Origin: JAAYCB01 sp012744395
Lineage (GTDB): Bacteria > Planctomycetota > Planctomycetia > Pirellulales > Thermoguttaceae
Direction of reading: 5' to 3'
Assembly: GCA_028703175.1 (NCBI GenBank)
Contig: JAQVNJ010000004.1
Coordinates: 38,707 to 102,706, forward strand
Length of the DNA stretch: 64,000 bases
Below the pieces are notes generated by a model. It did not search any database and was not told the origin of the DNA. It saw only the letters and a program-made list of their open reading frames with translations. The position numbers were made by a program, and so were the translations under genes. This document shows, one piece after another, positions 40,759 to 50,652 of this stretch (position 1 is its first letter; each line of letters opens with the position of its first letter).

Positions 40759-40790
40759 AGATCAGCAGTCAGCTGTCAGTCATCAGCAGG
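40759..40790. repeat. Heptamer repeat array, short copy
   Basis: AGATCAGCAGTCAGCTGTCA continues with GTCATCAGCAGG between the dus gene and the HEAT-repeat gene. It uses the same 7-nt units as 18784-18834. Confidence 0.7.
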
Positions 40791-40867
40791 AGGATGTTCC
40801 GGTTTGTGTCCCTGGGAGAGCCGGCGCTTCGCCCGCAACCTGCGCTGCTGCGATCCTGCCGGGCCCC

Positions 40868-42736
40868 TCATTCTGGCGGCTTGCCTGCTTGTCCCGCGCC
40901 ACCGGCCGCCTCGTCTGCCGATTCCGTGATCGGCACCAGGAACCAGCCGTTTTCCACGACGATGCGTGGCGCGAGCGGTGGAATCTCCTCGCCGGTCAAC
41001 TGCCAGATTGCCCAGGCGCAGGCATGGCCGGCTCCGCAGTCCAGCGTCAGGCTTTTGTAAACGGACCGCAACGTGGGCAGCATCTCCGCGGCTTTCATCC
41101 GGCCGAGCGACACCGCGGCCATGCGGCCGACCTGTTCCGCCTCCGGCTCTTCCGCAGACAGGTCGAGAAGCCGCTGGCCAAGCGCGACGGCCAGCCCTTC
41201 GTCCGGTTGGCCGACGTGGAGATGCCCGAGCGCCCAGAGGGCGGCAGCGCGGCTCGTCTCGCCCAGGCGGCTGCCCTTGGGGATGTACTTCCGGAGCACC
41301 ACGTCGGCCGGAGCGTATCGCATTCGGCCGATCGCCTGTGCCAGCAGAGCCAGTTGCTCGTCGACGCGCTCCTGCACCGGCTCGCCGGCCAGGCAGCGCT
41401 CGGTCTTCCTCTCCAGGATGCTGGAAATCGGCGCGGCTGTCGAGGGGACGGCGAGTTGGCACAGGCCCCAGGCCGCAGCCACGTGGGCCTCCGGCCGCGG
41501 CGCATCCAACAGCGCCAGCAGCCGGTCGGTGATCGTCTTGTCCCCCAGCGCGACCAGCAGCACCGCGGCCTGCTCCTGGCCTCTCCACCCGTCCGCATGC
41601 AGCATCCGCCGTCCCTCGGCGAGCACCGTCGCGCGGAGCGAAGCATCGTCGGCCAGGGCGAGGAGACTCTCGCACGCATAACGCCTGACGTCGGGGTGGC
41701 GGTCGTCGAGCATCGGCCCCAAGCGGGCAAGCGTCTCCGGCGAGGGCCGGGCGGCAATCGCTTCAGCGCCCAATAGGCGGACGTTGGCGTCGCCGCAGGC
41801 AAGGGTGTCTTGGAGGATCGGAAATATCAGGCTCGGGTCGATCGCCAGCAGCGTCTCCAGGGCGATTGCCCGCACCGCAGGCTGCCTGTCCACAGCCAAT
41901 TCGACCAGCAGCCTCTCGGCCTCCGGCTGGCGGTGGCCGGCCAGCATCCGGGCGGCAACCAGGCGATCGGCCACGGCGCGGGCCGATTTGTCGCCGGCCA
42001 GCTTCCGGGCGGCGGCGGCCAGGCCGCTGTCCTGCAATTTGCCCAATCCACCGGCGGCCTCGAGGCGCACGCTGACCGGAGCAGAGCGGTCTTCGGCAAG
42101 CTGGAGAAGCCGCGGCGTTGATTCCTTGGCGTCGAGCGCGGCCAGGCCGCGGATCGCCAGCACGTGCAGGCGGCTGAGGCCGACCGCCCCCTCGAGCCGT
42201 TCCAGCCATCGCTCCCGCATCGGGGCATAGGCCCAGCGGGCAAGCGCCGGCTCGGCCACCTCCGCCATCTCGAGATCGGCCGGTCCAGCGGACTGAAACA
42301 GCAGCCGCGCTGCGCGGCGGGCGTCGAGCGCGACCAGCGCCCGGGCGGCGGTCAGCCGGACGATGCGGTCCTCCTGCGGATTGCCCAGCACTTCCATGAG
42401 CGGGGCAACCGCCGCGTCCAGGCCGGCAAGGCCCCGGCGGTGCGCCCGGGCAATCGCCGCCGCCGCGCCGCGTTTCATTTCTCGCCCCGGCATCGCCAGG
42501 GCTTCCAGCCAGCAGTCGACCAGGTTCGGTGGAAAGCGGGTCTCGATCGGCGCCCTGCTGAGGATCGGATCCCGGTACATCACCCACTCGGTCTCGATCG
42601 CCGCGGTACGCAGCGGATACCCGGCAACGATCAGGAGGGCCGCCCAGGCGGCGAAGAACAAGCGTCGCGGGCGTGCCATCCGCCGCCCGCGGCGGACTGC
42701 GGACACGGTTGTCTCTGGGCGGCGAACTGGCGTCAT
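40868..42736 (-). CDS. Exported or membrane-anchored HEAT-repeat protein
   Basis: The 622-residue protein has a hydrophobic N-terminal segment (LFFAAWAALLIVAGYPLRTA) and then HEAT/PBS-lyase-like helical repeats across nearly its whole length, for example VRLTAARALVALDARRAARL, SVRLEAAGGLGKLQDSGLAA and PDVRRYACESLLALADDASL. Such solenoids are protein-binding scaffolds. It is the last gene of a five-gene set with the ABC transporter, 47 nt after the permease. ATG 42736 is chosen from the signal-like segment; the frame stays open upstream. Confidence 0.8.
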   Translation of the reverse strand: MTPVRRPETTVSAVRRGRRMARPRRLFFAAWAALLIVAGYPLRTAAIETEWVMYRDPILSRAPIETRFPPNLVDCWLEALAMPGREMKRGAAAAIARAHRRGLAGLDAAVAPLMEVLGNPQEDRIVRLTAARALVALDARRAARLLFQSAGPADLEMAEVAEPALARWAYAPMRERWLERLEGAVGLSRLHVLAIRGLAALDAKESTPRLLQLAEDRSAPVSVRLEAAGGLGKLQDSGLAAAARKLAGDKSARAVADRLVAARMLAGHRQPEAERLLVELAVDRQPAVRAIALETLLAIDPSLIFPILQDTLACGDANVRLLGAEAIAARPSPETLARLGPMLDDRHPDVRRYACESLLALADDASLRATVLAEGRRMLHADGWRGQEQAAVLLVALGDKTITDRLLALLDAPRPEAHVAAAWGLCQLAVPSTAAPISSILERKTERCLAGEPVQERVDEQLALLAQAIGRMRYAPADVVLRKYIPKGSRLGETSRAAALWALGHLHVGQPDEGLAVALGQRLLDLSAEEPEAEQVGRMAAVSLGRMKAAEMLPTLRSVYKSLTLDCGAGHACAWAIWQLTGEEIPPLAPRIVVENGWFLVPITESADEAAGGAGQAGKPPE

Positions 42737-42783
42737 GGTTTTCCGTTCGGGGGGGTCAACGTTGGGTGTCGGGTTTGCCGCGA

Positions 42784-44442
42784 TCATTGCGGCCGGGTGA
42801 GCCGCCACGTCTGCACCAGGAGAACGGCGGAGCAGGCCAGACAGAGGCCGCCCATCCACCACCAGTTGGCCGGTGCGAGCGTGTAGGCTGTAAACCCCGG
42901 CGCTGCGATGATCGTCAGCGCGGCGGCCATCGGGTTGACCGTGAGCACGGACTGGACCGTGGAATGGCTGAACGACGTGCCGCGGCCGAGCCAGAAGAGC
43001 ATCGTGCCGAGGCACCCCGCGCCCAGCAGGCCGTACGAGACCACCGTTGCCACCGCGGTTCGCCGGCAGAGGCTGCCGACCGCGGCCGACAGGAGCATCG
43101 CCAGCAGGGCCATCCACCCCAGGCAGATCAGGGCTTGCCAGACCTGCCACCGCAGCGGCGGGTGGATCCAGATCATCACCAGGTAGCCGGGCAGCGTCGC
43201 CAACATCAGCAGCAGGAGCGTCGAGAGGACGCTGGCCAGCTTGCCCGAAAGAATCGAGGCGGCCGTCAGGGGGGTCATCCGCAGCAGTTCCCAGCCCCCG
43301 CTCTCCCGTTCCGCGCTGATCAGGCTCGCGCCCAGGCTGGGAGTCAGAACGATGATCAGGGCAACCTGGAGGACGACCATCATCCCGCCGATCGTCTCGA
43401 CTCCCCAGTCGATCGTCCCGCTCGTTGCGGCATACGTCAGGAGCAGCGAAACGATCGCCGAAACAGCCACCAGGCGGAGCAGCCAGTGGAATCGCCCGAA
43501 CCGCCGCGTGCGAAACTCCTTGACCATCACCGGGTTGGCCAACGGGCCAATCCCCCGCTTGCGCCGCTGCGGATCGACGAGGAACACGCACCGGCGAAAC
43601 CACCGCTCGGCCGCGGATCGGTCGTCGGTGACGATCCCTTGGGGGCGCGGCCGGTCGAGCAGAAACGCGTTGAGCCGGGCGATCGTCAAGACAGCGCAGG
43701 CCGCGATCGAAACGCCTGCGAAGATCAGGAACCGGCCGGGTGTGCCCGCCGCCGCGCCGAGCCCAAACGCCCCCACGTCTCCGTGCCCGGCCAGCTCCAT
43801 CACCGCGGGCACCGGGGAGACGCAGCGCAGCCATTCCGCGATCTGCGGCAGCACGCCGGGCTTGCCCTGGAGGAAATAGTGCGGCCCCAAGGAGACGAGA
43901 GCCAACAGCAGCACCAGCCCGTACGCGCTTCTCAGCGCTGCGTCCGTCGAATTGGCGCAGCTGCTGGCCAGCATGGCCAGCGCCGTGTATTGCACGAGCA
44001 CCGCGCCGAGGATCGCATACAGCGGAAGAACCTCCGCGGTAAATGAAATGCCCCCCATGGCATAGGCGGCGGTCGCGGCGGGGACGCTCAGGGCCAGCAA
44101 CAAGGATGCGAACAGGAGCGTGCCCAGGGCCTTGCCCGCGTAAACCGACCAGGCAGGCAGCGGCGAAGTCAGCAGCAGCGCCAGCGTTCCGCGTTTCCTT
44201 TCGTTCACGATCGACGTGGCGGGAAAGGCGGGCACGAGGAGCAGGAGGATCGCCAGCAAACCGTAGGCGAAGAGCCGGAAGACCTCCCGCGCCTGGGCGC
44301 CGGAGAGCTCGACGGTCGCGTTGCCCGGCCAGCGGCTGACGATCAACACCGCAAAGGCGATCGAGGTTGCGACCTGGAGGGCAAAGGCCCGGCCGGTTCG
44401 CATCGTCCCAAGCAGTTCGCGCTCGACAATCGCATAGCCCAT
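42784..44442 (-). CDS. ABC-2 type transporter permease
   Basis: The 552-residue membrane protein has about twelve hydrophobic segments in two halves, for example LFAYGLLAILLLLVPAFPAT, VLTIARLNAFLLDRP and LVAVSAIVSLLLTYAAT. ERKRGTLALLLTSPLPAW and ERESGGWELLRMTPLTAASI are the ABC-2 cytoplasmic loops that contact the ATPase; each half has one, so it looks like two fused permeases. ATG 44442 has GGAAGG upstream. It is paired with the ATPase gene upstream. Confidence 0.88.
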   Translation of the reverse strand: MGYAIVERELLGTMRTGRAFALQVATSIAFAVLIVSRWPGNATVELSGAQAREVFRLFAYGLLAILLLLVPAFPATSIVNERKRGTLALLLTSPLPAWSVYAGKALGTLLFASLLLALSVPAATAAYAMGGISFTAEVLPLYAILGAVLVQYTALAMLASSCANSTDAALRSAYGLVLLLALVSLGPHYFLQGKPGVLPQIAEWLRCVSPVPAVMELAGHGDVGAFGLGAAAGTPGRFLIFAGVSIAACAVLTIARLNAFLLDRPRPQGIVTDDRSAAERWFRRCVFLVDPQRRKRGIGPLANPVMVKEFRTRRFGRFHWLLRLVAVSAIVSLLLTYAATSGTIDWGVETIGGMMVVLQVALIIVLTPSLGASLISAERESGGWELLRMTPLTAASILSGKLASVLSTLLLLMLATLPGYLVMIWIHPPLRWQVWQALICLGWMALLAMLLSAAVGSLCRRTAVATVVSYGLLGAGCLGTMLFWLGRGTSFSHSTVQSVLTVNPMAAALTIIAAPGFTAYTLAPANWWWMGGLCLACSAVLLVQTWRLTRPQ

Positions 44443-44486
44443 CAGCTGCCTTCCGCGGCGATTCCCCGGCGAGGCCCCTCGGTGTC

Positions 44487-45473
44487 TCAAGACGCCACCC
44501 CCGTTGGAGTCTGCTGGTCCCGCAAGCTGTTCGTCACGGAGAGGAAGGCGTCCTCCAGATCGGTCGGAATCTCGCGGAACTGGGTCAGGTCAACATGAGA
44601 CATGGCCAGCCGCGCCAGCAACCCCACCAGTTCCCTGTCCGCCTTGCCGGTCCGAAACCGCACCGTTGCTTCGGCGGGCGACGGGACGACCTCGGCATCC
44701 GATTCGAGATAGCCGCGGACAATCTCCGCCGCCGTGGCGAGATGCTCGCGGCCGACCAGTTGGACTTCCATCGTCCGCTGCTGCGAAACGTTCTTCATGA
44801 TCTCGGCAAGCGTGCCGAACGCCTCGAGCCGGCCGCGGTTGAGAATCGCAATCAAGTCGCAGACGCGCGACAACTCCGCAAGGATGTGGCTGCTGACGAT
44901 CAGGGTCTTGCCCAGTTCGGCGAGCCGGAGGAGGATTTGTCGCATTTCGATTCGGGCCTCCGGATCGAGGCCGTTCGCCGGCTCGTCGAGAATCAACACG
45001 CTCGGATCGTGGAGCAGGGTGCGGGCGATGCCGACCCGCTGCTTCATGCCGTGGCTGAGGCTCTCCACGTAGCGGTCCCGCATCGAGGCCGAGCCGGTGA
45101 TCGCCATGACTTCGTCGATCCGCCGCTTCCGCGCCGCCCGGCGAATCCCGAAGGCGGCGCCGAAGAAGTCGAGATATTCCCAAACGCGCATGTTGTCGTA
45201 CGAGCCGAACGTGTCCGGCATGTAGCCGACGAGCCGCTTGAGCTGCTTCGGCCGCCGCAGGCAGTCGCACCCGGCGATCGTCGCCGAGCCGCCGCTCGGC
45301 CGGGCCAGGCCGACAAGAATCTTGATGGCTGTCGTCTTGCCCGCGCCGTTCGGGCCGATCAACCCGAGAATCCGGCCGCGATCGAGCGCGAGCGACAGCC
45401 GATCGAGCGCTGTCAAACGCCCGTAGACCTTCGTCAGCTCGCGGAGCGCCACGACGGGTGACGAATCGTTCAT
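44487..45473 (-). CDS. ABC transporter ATP-binding protein
   Basis: The 328-residue ATPase shows Walker A LIGPNGAGKTTAIKILVG, Q-loop GYMPDTFGSYDNMRVWEYLD, signature SLSHGMKQRVGIARTLLHD, Walker B VLILDEPANGLDPEARIEMR and H-loop IVSSHILAELSRV. The C-terminal extension after residue 220 is the usual DrrA/NatA-type regulatory part. GGAGAG precedes ATG 45473, just 2 nt after the stop of the gene upstream. Confidence 0.95.
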   Translation of the reverse strand: MNDSSPVVALRELTKVYGRLTALDRLSLALDRGRILGLIGPNGAGKTTAIKILVGLARPSGGSATIAGCDCLRRPKQLKRLVGYMPDTFGSYDNMRVWEYLDFFGAAFGIRRAARKRRIDEVMAITGSASMRDRYVESLSHGMKQRVGIARTLLHDPSVLILDEPANGLDPEARIEMRQILLRLAELGKTLIVSSHILAELSRVCDLIAILNRGRLEAFGTLAEIMKNVSQQRTMEVQLVGREHLATAAEIVRGYLESDAEVVPSPAEATVRFRTGKADRELVGLLARLAMSHVDLTQFREIPTDLEDAFLSVTNSLRDQQTPTGVAS

Positions 45474-45475
45474 GT

Positions 45476-47992
45476 TCACTCTCCGGGGACCTTTCCCAGA
45501 ATTTCCAACTGGAGCGAATCGATCGTCCAGGTCGCTTGGGACATGATGCCCCGGGCGGCCGACTGGTCGTCGCCGACGCGGATTGCCATCAACCAGCCCC
45601 CCTCCGCGTCGAGCCGCAGCATCTGCGGCCGATCGATCACCGACTGGTAAGCGCCGATCGGGTGCGAGAGCCGGGTCACGGCGGCAAGCCGCCCCCCGGC
45701 GTAGCCCATGACCTCGAACGAGCGGGACGGGGCTCGGACCTCGAAACGGAGCGTGGCCTGTTCGACTTGGAGAGGCAAGGCCGCCGCGGGCAGCTGGAAC
45801 CGGAGCCATTCGGTATGCGGCGTTTTCTTCTCCACCCACTCGTGGCGGGCGTTGTTGTACGCCGACGGATTGCGGCCGTCGGGACCCGTCACGGAACGGT
45901 ACGGCATGAACGAAGCCGGCACGAGGATCTGCGCGCCCGGCAACGGCCTTTCCATCCGCACGGCAACGGAGATCAGCGCCGAGCCGAACTGGTCGCGCTG
46001 CGGGAACAGGAAGCCCGAGTCAACCGCGTCGGCCCATGCATAGAGGAGGGGGCGCGAGGGGGTTGGGCGAGCGCGAAACAATTCCTCGTAGAGCGACTCT
46101 CGCCCCTGCTGGAGATCACTCAACCAGGCCGTGGACAGGAATTCACCCGGGGCGAAGACATCGCCCGATCCCGAACGGAAGGTGCCGTCGCCGCGGATCC
46201 TGACGGCGGCAGCCGGCTGGTTGGGAACGGAAATCACCGCGTCGGAGAGGCTCGTAAACGGTAACGGCCCGAGCGTTCCTTCCAGGCCTGTCGGGCCGAA
46301 CCGGGCGCGGCAGTCAACGGTCTTTTCGAGCGGCAGCGGGAGCGTCAGCAGCGCTGTCCGGACGCCCGGCGGCAGGCTCAGATTCTCCCAGTGCCAGGCG
46401 CCTTCGTCGGTCCAGACCATGCGGCGGCGGCGGCCGCTCATCCCCGTCATGTCGGGAAAGAACCTGCCGCCTCGCCGGGCGCCCATCGAGGAATCGCAGG
46501 CATCCGGGTTGTAGATGGCGGCCAATCCGGAGACGTGCCCGGTGGCCATGCCTGGTTCGAGAACGACCATTTGCAGCGTTGCGACCGCCGGTGGAACGGA
46601 GCGTTTCGCGCTGGCGGCGACGCCGAGGAAGACAAGGCTCGTGGCCGCCGCCGCAAGGGGCGACAACCACAGAAGCCACTCCAATCGCCCGGCGCGGGAG
46701 AGGCCCAGGCCGGCAACCAGCAGAGCCGCGCAGAAGGCCGCCAGCACCCCGGCGACGGCGCCGCGGCCGAGAATCCGATAGCCGATCTGTTTTGTCAAGA
46801 AGGGCTCGATTGCCGCGGGCGGAACGCTCCAGACCGGTTCCCGGCCAAGGCACTCGTCGGCGAACGGCAGCAGCGCATCCCGGGCAACGAATTGTGTCTC
46901 GTCCCCGTTTGTCTTCGGCTCTGGATCGTTCGCCGCGGTGGGCCGCATCCAGGCGGCCGGCCCGAGCGTCGTGAAAAACACCCGCCCCGCCCCCAGCGAC
47001 TGGTGGAAGGCGGCCGGCCAACCATCGACCGCGTCGGTGACCACCGCGCCGCAAGGGATCACCCGGACGAACCCAACCGGCTCCTCGAACTCCACCGCCT
47101 GCGTCTCTTTGCGCTGCCAATCGGGCCGGGCGTTTTCGATCTGCACGCGCGTGAGCCCCACCCGGTCGACGACGGTCGACGCGAAGGCGTCGCCCAGGAC
47201 GACGGAGACCGTCTCCTCCTCGACGTCGTCCAACATGATCCAGAGATGCCCGCCGGCCAGCACCCAATCGCGAACCACGGCGGCGCCGCCCGGATTCGAC
47301 GCCAGTCGATTCGTGCTCAAGACCAGGACGTCGAGCACCTCCAGGCCCGCCGGATCGGCGGGCGGCTCCCCGGCGTCAAACACACTCAGGCGGCGGGACA
47401 GCCCCCGCGCCCGTTTGGCCGCCAGCACCAGTTCGTAGGCCAGATCGTCGGGGGCCGAAAAAGTCCTCTCGGGACCAGCGAAGTGAGCCCCGCCGTCTCC
47501 GCAACGATCGCCGCTGTCGAAGTCGCCCAGCATCCCCACCGCCGGCGTCTCGCGATCGAGGAGGATCGGGTGCGAATTGAGGATTGCCTGCGCCGCCGGG
47601 CGCCGCATCCGCTCCCGCCCTTGGCCCTCGTCGATCTCGGCCGTCACGAGCTCCGCGTGACCGGCGTCCGCGGCGAGGGTCTCCGGTACGCGAATCGGGC
47701 AGGTCGATCGGAGCAGCGACTTGGGGGGCACGCAGATCCGCCGGCCGAACTGGAGCGTCGGATCGGCGGCGAAATGGAGCACGGCGAACAGGTCCGCCGC
47801 CTGATCCGTCGCGTTGGCCGCGACGACTTCGACGATTCCCCACGCACCGGGGCGATAGCGGCGCGCTGCGGCGGACGCCCCGATGCGGCAGGAAGTGTCG
47901 TCGCCCGGCGCCGGCCGTGCAACCGCCGCCAGCGTCGCGACGAGCACCAGCCAGAGGACCGGCGGCGGCCCGAGTCGGTGCGGAACTCTCAT
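45476..47992 (-). CDS. Large membrane protein of ABC cluster, unknown function
   Basis: The 838-residue protein has a signal (VLWLVLVATLAAVARPAPGD), a periplasmic domain with a class I glutamine-amidotransferase-like part (LEVLDVLVLSTNRLASNPGG, VVRDWVLAGGHLWIMLDD), two central transmembrane helices (AVAGVLAAFCAALLVAGLGL, LLWLSPLAAAATSLVFLGVA) and a C-terminal beta-rich part. This plan recalls the auxiliary proteins of Gld-type ABC systems. The frame also starts at TTG 48028 and ATG 48016; ATG 47992 is chosen because the signal begins there. Confidence 0.75.
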   Translation of the reverse strand: MRVPHRLGPPPVLWLVLVATLAAVARPAPGDDTSCRIGASAAARRYRPGAWGIVEVVAANATDQAADLFAVLHFAADPTLQFGRRICVPPKSLLRSTCPIRVPETLAADAGHAELVTAEIDEGQGRERMRRPAAQAILNSHPILLDRETPAVGMLGDFDSGDRCGDGGAHFAGPERTFSAPDDLAYELVLAAKRARGLSRRLSVFDAGEPPADPAGLEVLDVLVLSTNRLASNPGGAAVVRDWVLAGGHLWIMLDDVEEETVSVVLGDAFASTVVDRVGLTRVQIENARPDWQRKETQAVEFEEPVGFVRVIPCGAVVTDAVDGWPAAFHQSLGAGRVFFTTLGPAAWMRPTAANDPEPKTNGDETQFVARDALLPFADECLGREPVWSVPPAAIEPFLTKQIGYRILGRGAVAGVLAAFCAALLVAGLGLSRAGRLEWLLWLSPLAAAATSLVFLGVAASAKRSVPPAVATLQMVVLEPGMATGHVSGLAAIYNPDACDSSMGARRGGRFFPDMTGMSGRRRRMVWTDEGAWHWENLSLPPGVRTALLTLPLPLEKTVDCRARFGPTGLEGTLGPLPFTSLSDAVISVPNQPAAAVRIRGDGTFRSGSGDVFAPGEFLSTAWLSDLQQGRESLYEELFRARPTPSRPLLYAWADAVDSGFLFPQRDQFGSALISVAVRMERPLPGAQILVPASFMPYRSVTGPDGRNPSAYNNARHEWVEKKTPHTEWLRFQLPAAALPLQVEQATLRFEVRAPSRSFEVMGYAGGRLAAVTRLSHPIGAYQSVIDRPQMLRLDAEGGWLMAIRVGDDQSAARGIMSQATWTIDSLQLEILGKVPGE

Positions 47993-48024
47993 CAACGATC
48001 CGTTATCCTTCAGCATCCGCTTGT

Positions 48025-50433
48025 TCAATCCAACGTGGGCAAGACGATCGCGCCCCGCGCCTGGGCCTCGATGTTCTCGTAGGATCCGTAGAACTCGCTG
48101 TTCAAATCGAGCCAGAGCGCAACGCGGCGGAAGTCCTCGTCGGAAAGCCTCACCCCGTAATGCCCATCAGCCAAGTATTCGAGCAGCGCCGACGCCCGAG
48201 CGCCAAACGCTCCGGCAATCGTCCGGCTCCCGCCGTGCAGGGGGTCCTTGATCGAGCCGTTGCTCACGTGGTAGTAGAAGCCATACTTGCCCGCCAGGTT
48301 CTCATACGACTTCGTCCAGCCGTATTTCCCGCCGGGCGCGCCGCCCAGGTCGAGGGCCTTCTGCTCGTGGTGGCACCGGACGCAATTGCGATCCAGCACC
48401 GGTTGGACCATGCGGACATAACTGAAAGGGTTCGAGCCCTCCGCCTCGGGCGCAAGCTTCGAGGGGGGACGCTGAAGCGCCAGGGGCAACCGATCGCTCT
48501 TGACCGGCGGGCGGTGTTTGCGCTCGTGGCAGCCCTGGCATTGCAGGCGCTCGCCCGGGTGGAGGTAGGTGCCCGAGCGCATCGACTGGATGGCCATCCC
48601 GCGGCCGTCAAGCGCCTGGAAGTAGATCTCCTTGCCGGCGGGCGCCTCGAACAACGCGCTGCCGTCCTCCTCGACCGGCACACTGCCGAGCACCAGGCGG
48701 GCGTTGGTCTGATTGGCGATCCCGATCCGCGGCTCGTTGGGCGGCGCGGTTGTCTTCGGGAGGACTTGGATCACCCGCAGGGCGGCCACGTGCGCCCCTT
48801 CCGGCCAGGTGAAGTCGCTGTCGTAGACATTCATCACCGCGACGGTGGCCCGCATCTCCTCGGGTGATTTTCCCCGCGCGTCGCGCGCCGCTTGCAGCGT
48901 GCCGGAGGGGATCACCGGCGGCTTGACCCGCGCCCGCAGCGGGATCGGGCTGGCGCAGGAGATCGACCCGTCGCGATAGAGGAGCTCCCGGTTGCCATCG
49001 CGGTCGATCCAGTAGATCCCCCGGTTCTTGGCCTCCGCGTCGTAGACGCAGAGATAGTCGCTCTCGGCGAGCGGCCAGGGCGTGCCGTAGATCATCTGGG
49101 CCTGGATGTCGCGGGCCTCGGCCTCGGGGAAGGGGACCTCGGGCGTGAGCCGCTCGAGCTGCGCCATCGCGCCGTCGTCCTCGAGCCTCGGATCGAGCAC
49201 CGCGAGCGAGCCGAACTCGTGGCCGTGGTGGGCCCCGGTCGAGAACACGTACTTGTTCGAGCCGGGAATCGCCCGGATGTTCATCTCCATCCAGGGCCGA
49301 CTCTCGCGCCGGTCGGGATAGTTGCCGTGGGAGCTGCGCGGATCGCGCCCGTCGGGGTAACAGGTCCAGATATGATGGGCGATGTTCGTGTCGCGATCGA
49401 CGTAATCCCACCGCGTGTAGACGAGCATCCCGTCGTTGTTCACGCTCGGATGCCATTCGTGCGTCTCGTGAAAGCTGAGGCAGATGATGTCGCTGCCGTC
49501 GGGTTCCATCGAGTGCATCGTGTAGACCGGGCAGTGCCGCCCGCACCGCAGGTAGCCGCCGCGCCGCTCGGAGACGAAGACGATCCGGCCATTGGGCAGA
49601 TAGCACGGGTCGAAGTCGTTCCACGGCCCGTCCGTCAATTGCGCCAGGCCGCTGCCGTCGGCGCCGACGCGGAAGATGTGGTAGCTGATCTCCGGCCCCC
49701 ACTGGTAGGTCTCCGTGGCCCGGCACTCGCCGAAGGCGAAGAGTATCTCCTCGCCATCGAAGGAGACCTCGGGCGAGAGGAACGCGCCGTCTACGAGCCG
49801 CCGGCCGGCCAGGCGGCCTTTCTCGACCACCGCCCCGGCGAGCAGGTCCCTCACGCGCGGCTCGTCGCCGAACGGGTCTTCGAGCACGAACAGGCCGCCG
49901 CCGGGCACGCCGTTGCATCCATAATACTGGTCGCACATGTGGAACACGCCGCCCGAGTCGTGCCGCTTGACGAACAGGATCCTGTCGAAGTCGAGCAGGG
50001 GATTCGTAAAGGCGAGCTTGCGGAGCAGGCGGCGTGCGTTGAAGTAGAGTTCCCGCCGGGCCTCCCAGGGCGGACTGGCCGCCGACTGGAGCGCGGCGAG
50101 CTGGCCTCGCATGTCGGCCAGGTTGGCGGCAAACGCCTCCGTTTGCAGGCGCTCGGCAAGCCGCGCGGCACGATCGAGCACGCGGCCGGTGTGGGCGAGC
50201 GTAACGCCGGAAGCGTCCTCCGCCGTGGTCACAGCCGCCGGGGCGCCGGCAGCCCCCTGGGCCGGCGACCGGTTGAACAACTCGTCCTGTTGCACCCAGT
50301 CGGCTTCGATCAGGGCTTGGAGCGAAACCGGGGCGCTCGGCGCGGCGGCGAGAAGGACTTTGACCCAAACGGGCGGAAGTGCGGCCAACAAGCCGGCGAG
50401 AAACCAACGAACCGCGACGTGGTTGGTCTGCAT
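48025..50433 (-). CDS. Exported PD40/cytochrome-c (HzsA-like) protein
   Basis: The 802-residue exported protein (signal WFLAGLLAALPPVWVKVLLA) has TolB/PD40 beta-propeller repeats (EVSFDGEEILFAFGECRATE, DFDPCYLPNGRIVFVSERRG, VNNDGMLVYTRWDYVDRDTN) and a C-terminal part with two haem-binding motifs, CQGCHERKH and CVRCHHEQK. The middle domain resembles what is called the hydrazine synthase alpha-subunit middle domain in planctomycetes; anammox function is not implied. It shares its plan with the gene at 60004. It starts the five-gene set that includes the ABC transporter. GAGGAA precedes ATG 50433. Confidence 0.85.
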   Translation of the reverse strand: MQTNHVAVRWFLAGLLAALPPVWVKVLLAAAPSAPVSLQALIEADWVQQDELFNRSPAQGAAGAPAAVTTAEDASGVTLAHTGRVLDRAARLAERLQTEAFAANLADMRGQLAALQSAASPPWEARRELYFNARRLLRKLAFTNPLLDFDRILFVKRHDSGGVFHMCDQYYGCNGVPGGGLFVLEDPFGDEPRVRDLLAGAVVEKGRLAGRRLVDGAFLSPEVSFDGEEILFAFGECRATETYQWGPEISYHIFRVGADGSGLAQLTDGPWNDFDPCYLPNGRIVFVSERRGGYLRCGRHCPVYTMHSMEPDGSDIICLSFHETHEWHPSVNNDGMLVYTRWDYVDRDTNIAHHIWTCYPDGRDPRSSHGNYPDRRESRPWMEMNIRAIPGSNKYVFSTGAHHGHEFGSLAVLDPRLEDDGAMAQLERLTPEVPFPEAEARDIQAQMIYGTPWPLAESDYLCVYDAEAKNRGIYWIDRDGNRELLYRDGSISCASPIPLRARVKPPVIPSGTLQAARDARGKSPEEMRATVAVMNVYDSDFTWPEGAHVAALRVIQVLPKTTAPPNEPRIGIANQTNARLVLGSVPVEEDGSALFEAPAGKEIYFQALDGRGMAIQSMRSGTYLHPGERLQCQGCHERKHRPPVKSDRLPLALQRPPSKLAPEAEGSNPFSYVRMVQPVLDRNCVRCHHEQKALDLGGAPGGKYGWTKSYENLAGKYGFYYHVSNGSIKDPLHGGSRTIAGAFGARASALLEYLADGHYGVRLSDEDFRRVALWLDLNSEFYGSYENIEAQARGAIVLPTLD

Positions 50434-50652
50434 TTCGACAATTCCTCGTGTATCGGGCTCGCCCGAGCCGGGCGTCCGGCAGTCGTCTCGGCAAGAGGGT
50501 TGCCCCGGGTGAGACGTGATTATAAACGACGGCGATGGAGGAGGGAACACAAAGCGGGCACGCAGAGAAGGGAGAAAGCCGCCTGCTCCCGGTCCCCAAA
50601 CTCCAACCTGAAAACGAGTCCGAAGCACAACCTGAACCCTGAACCCCTTCCC

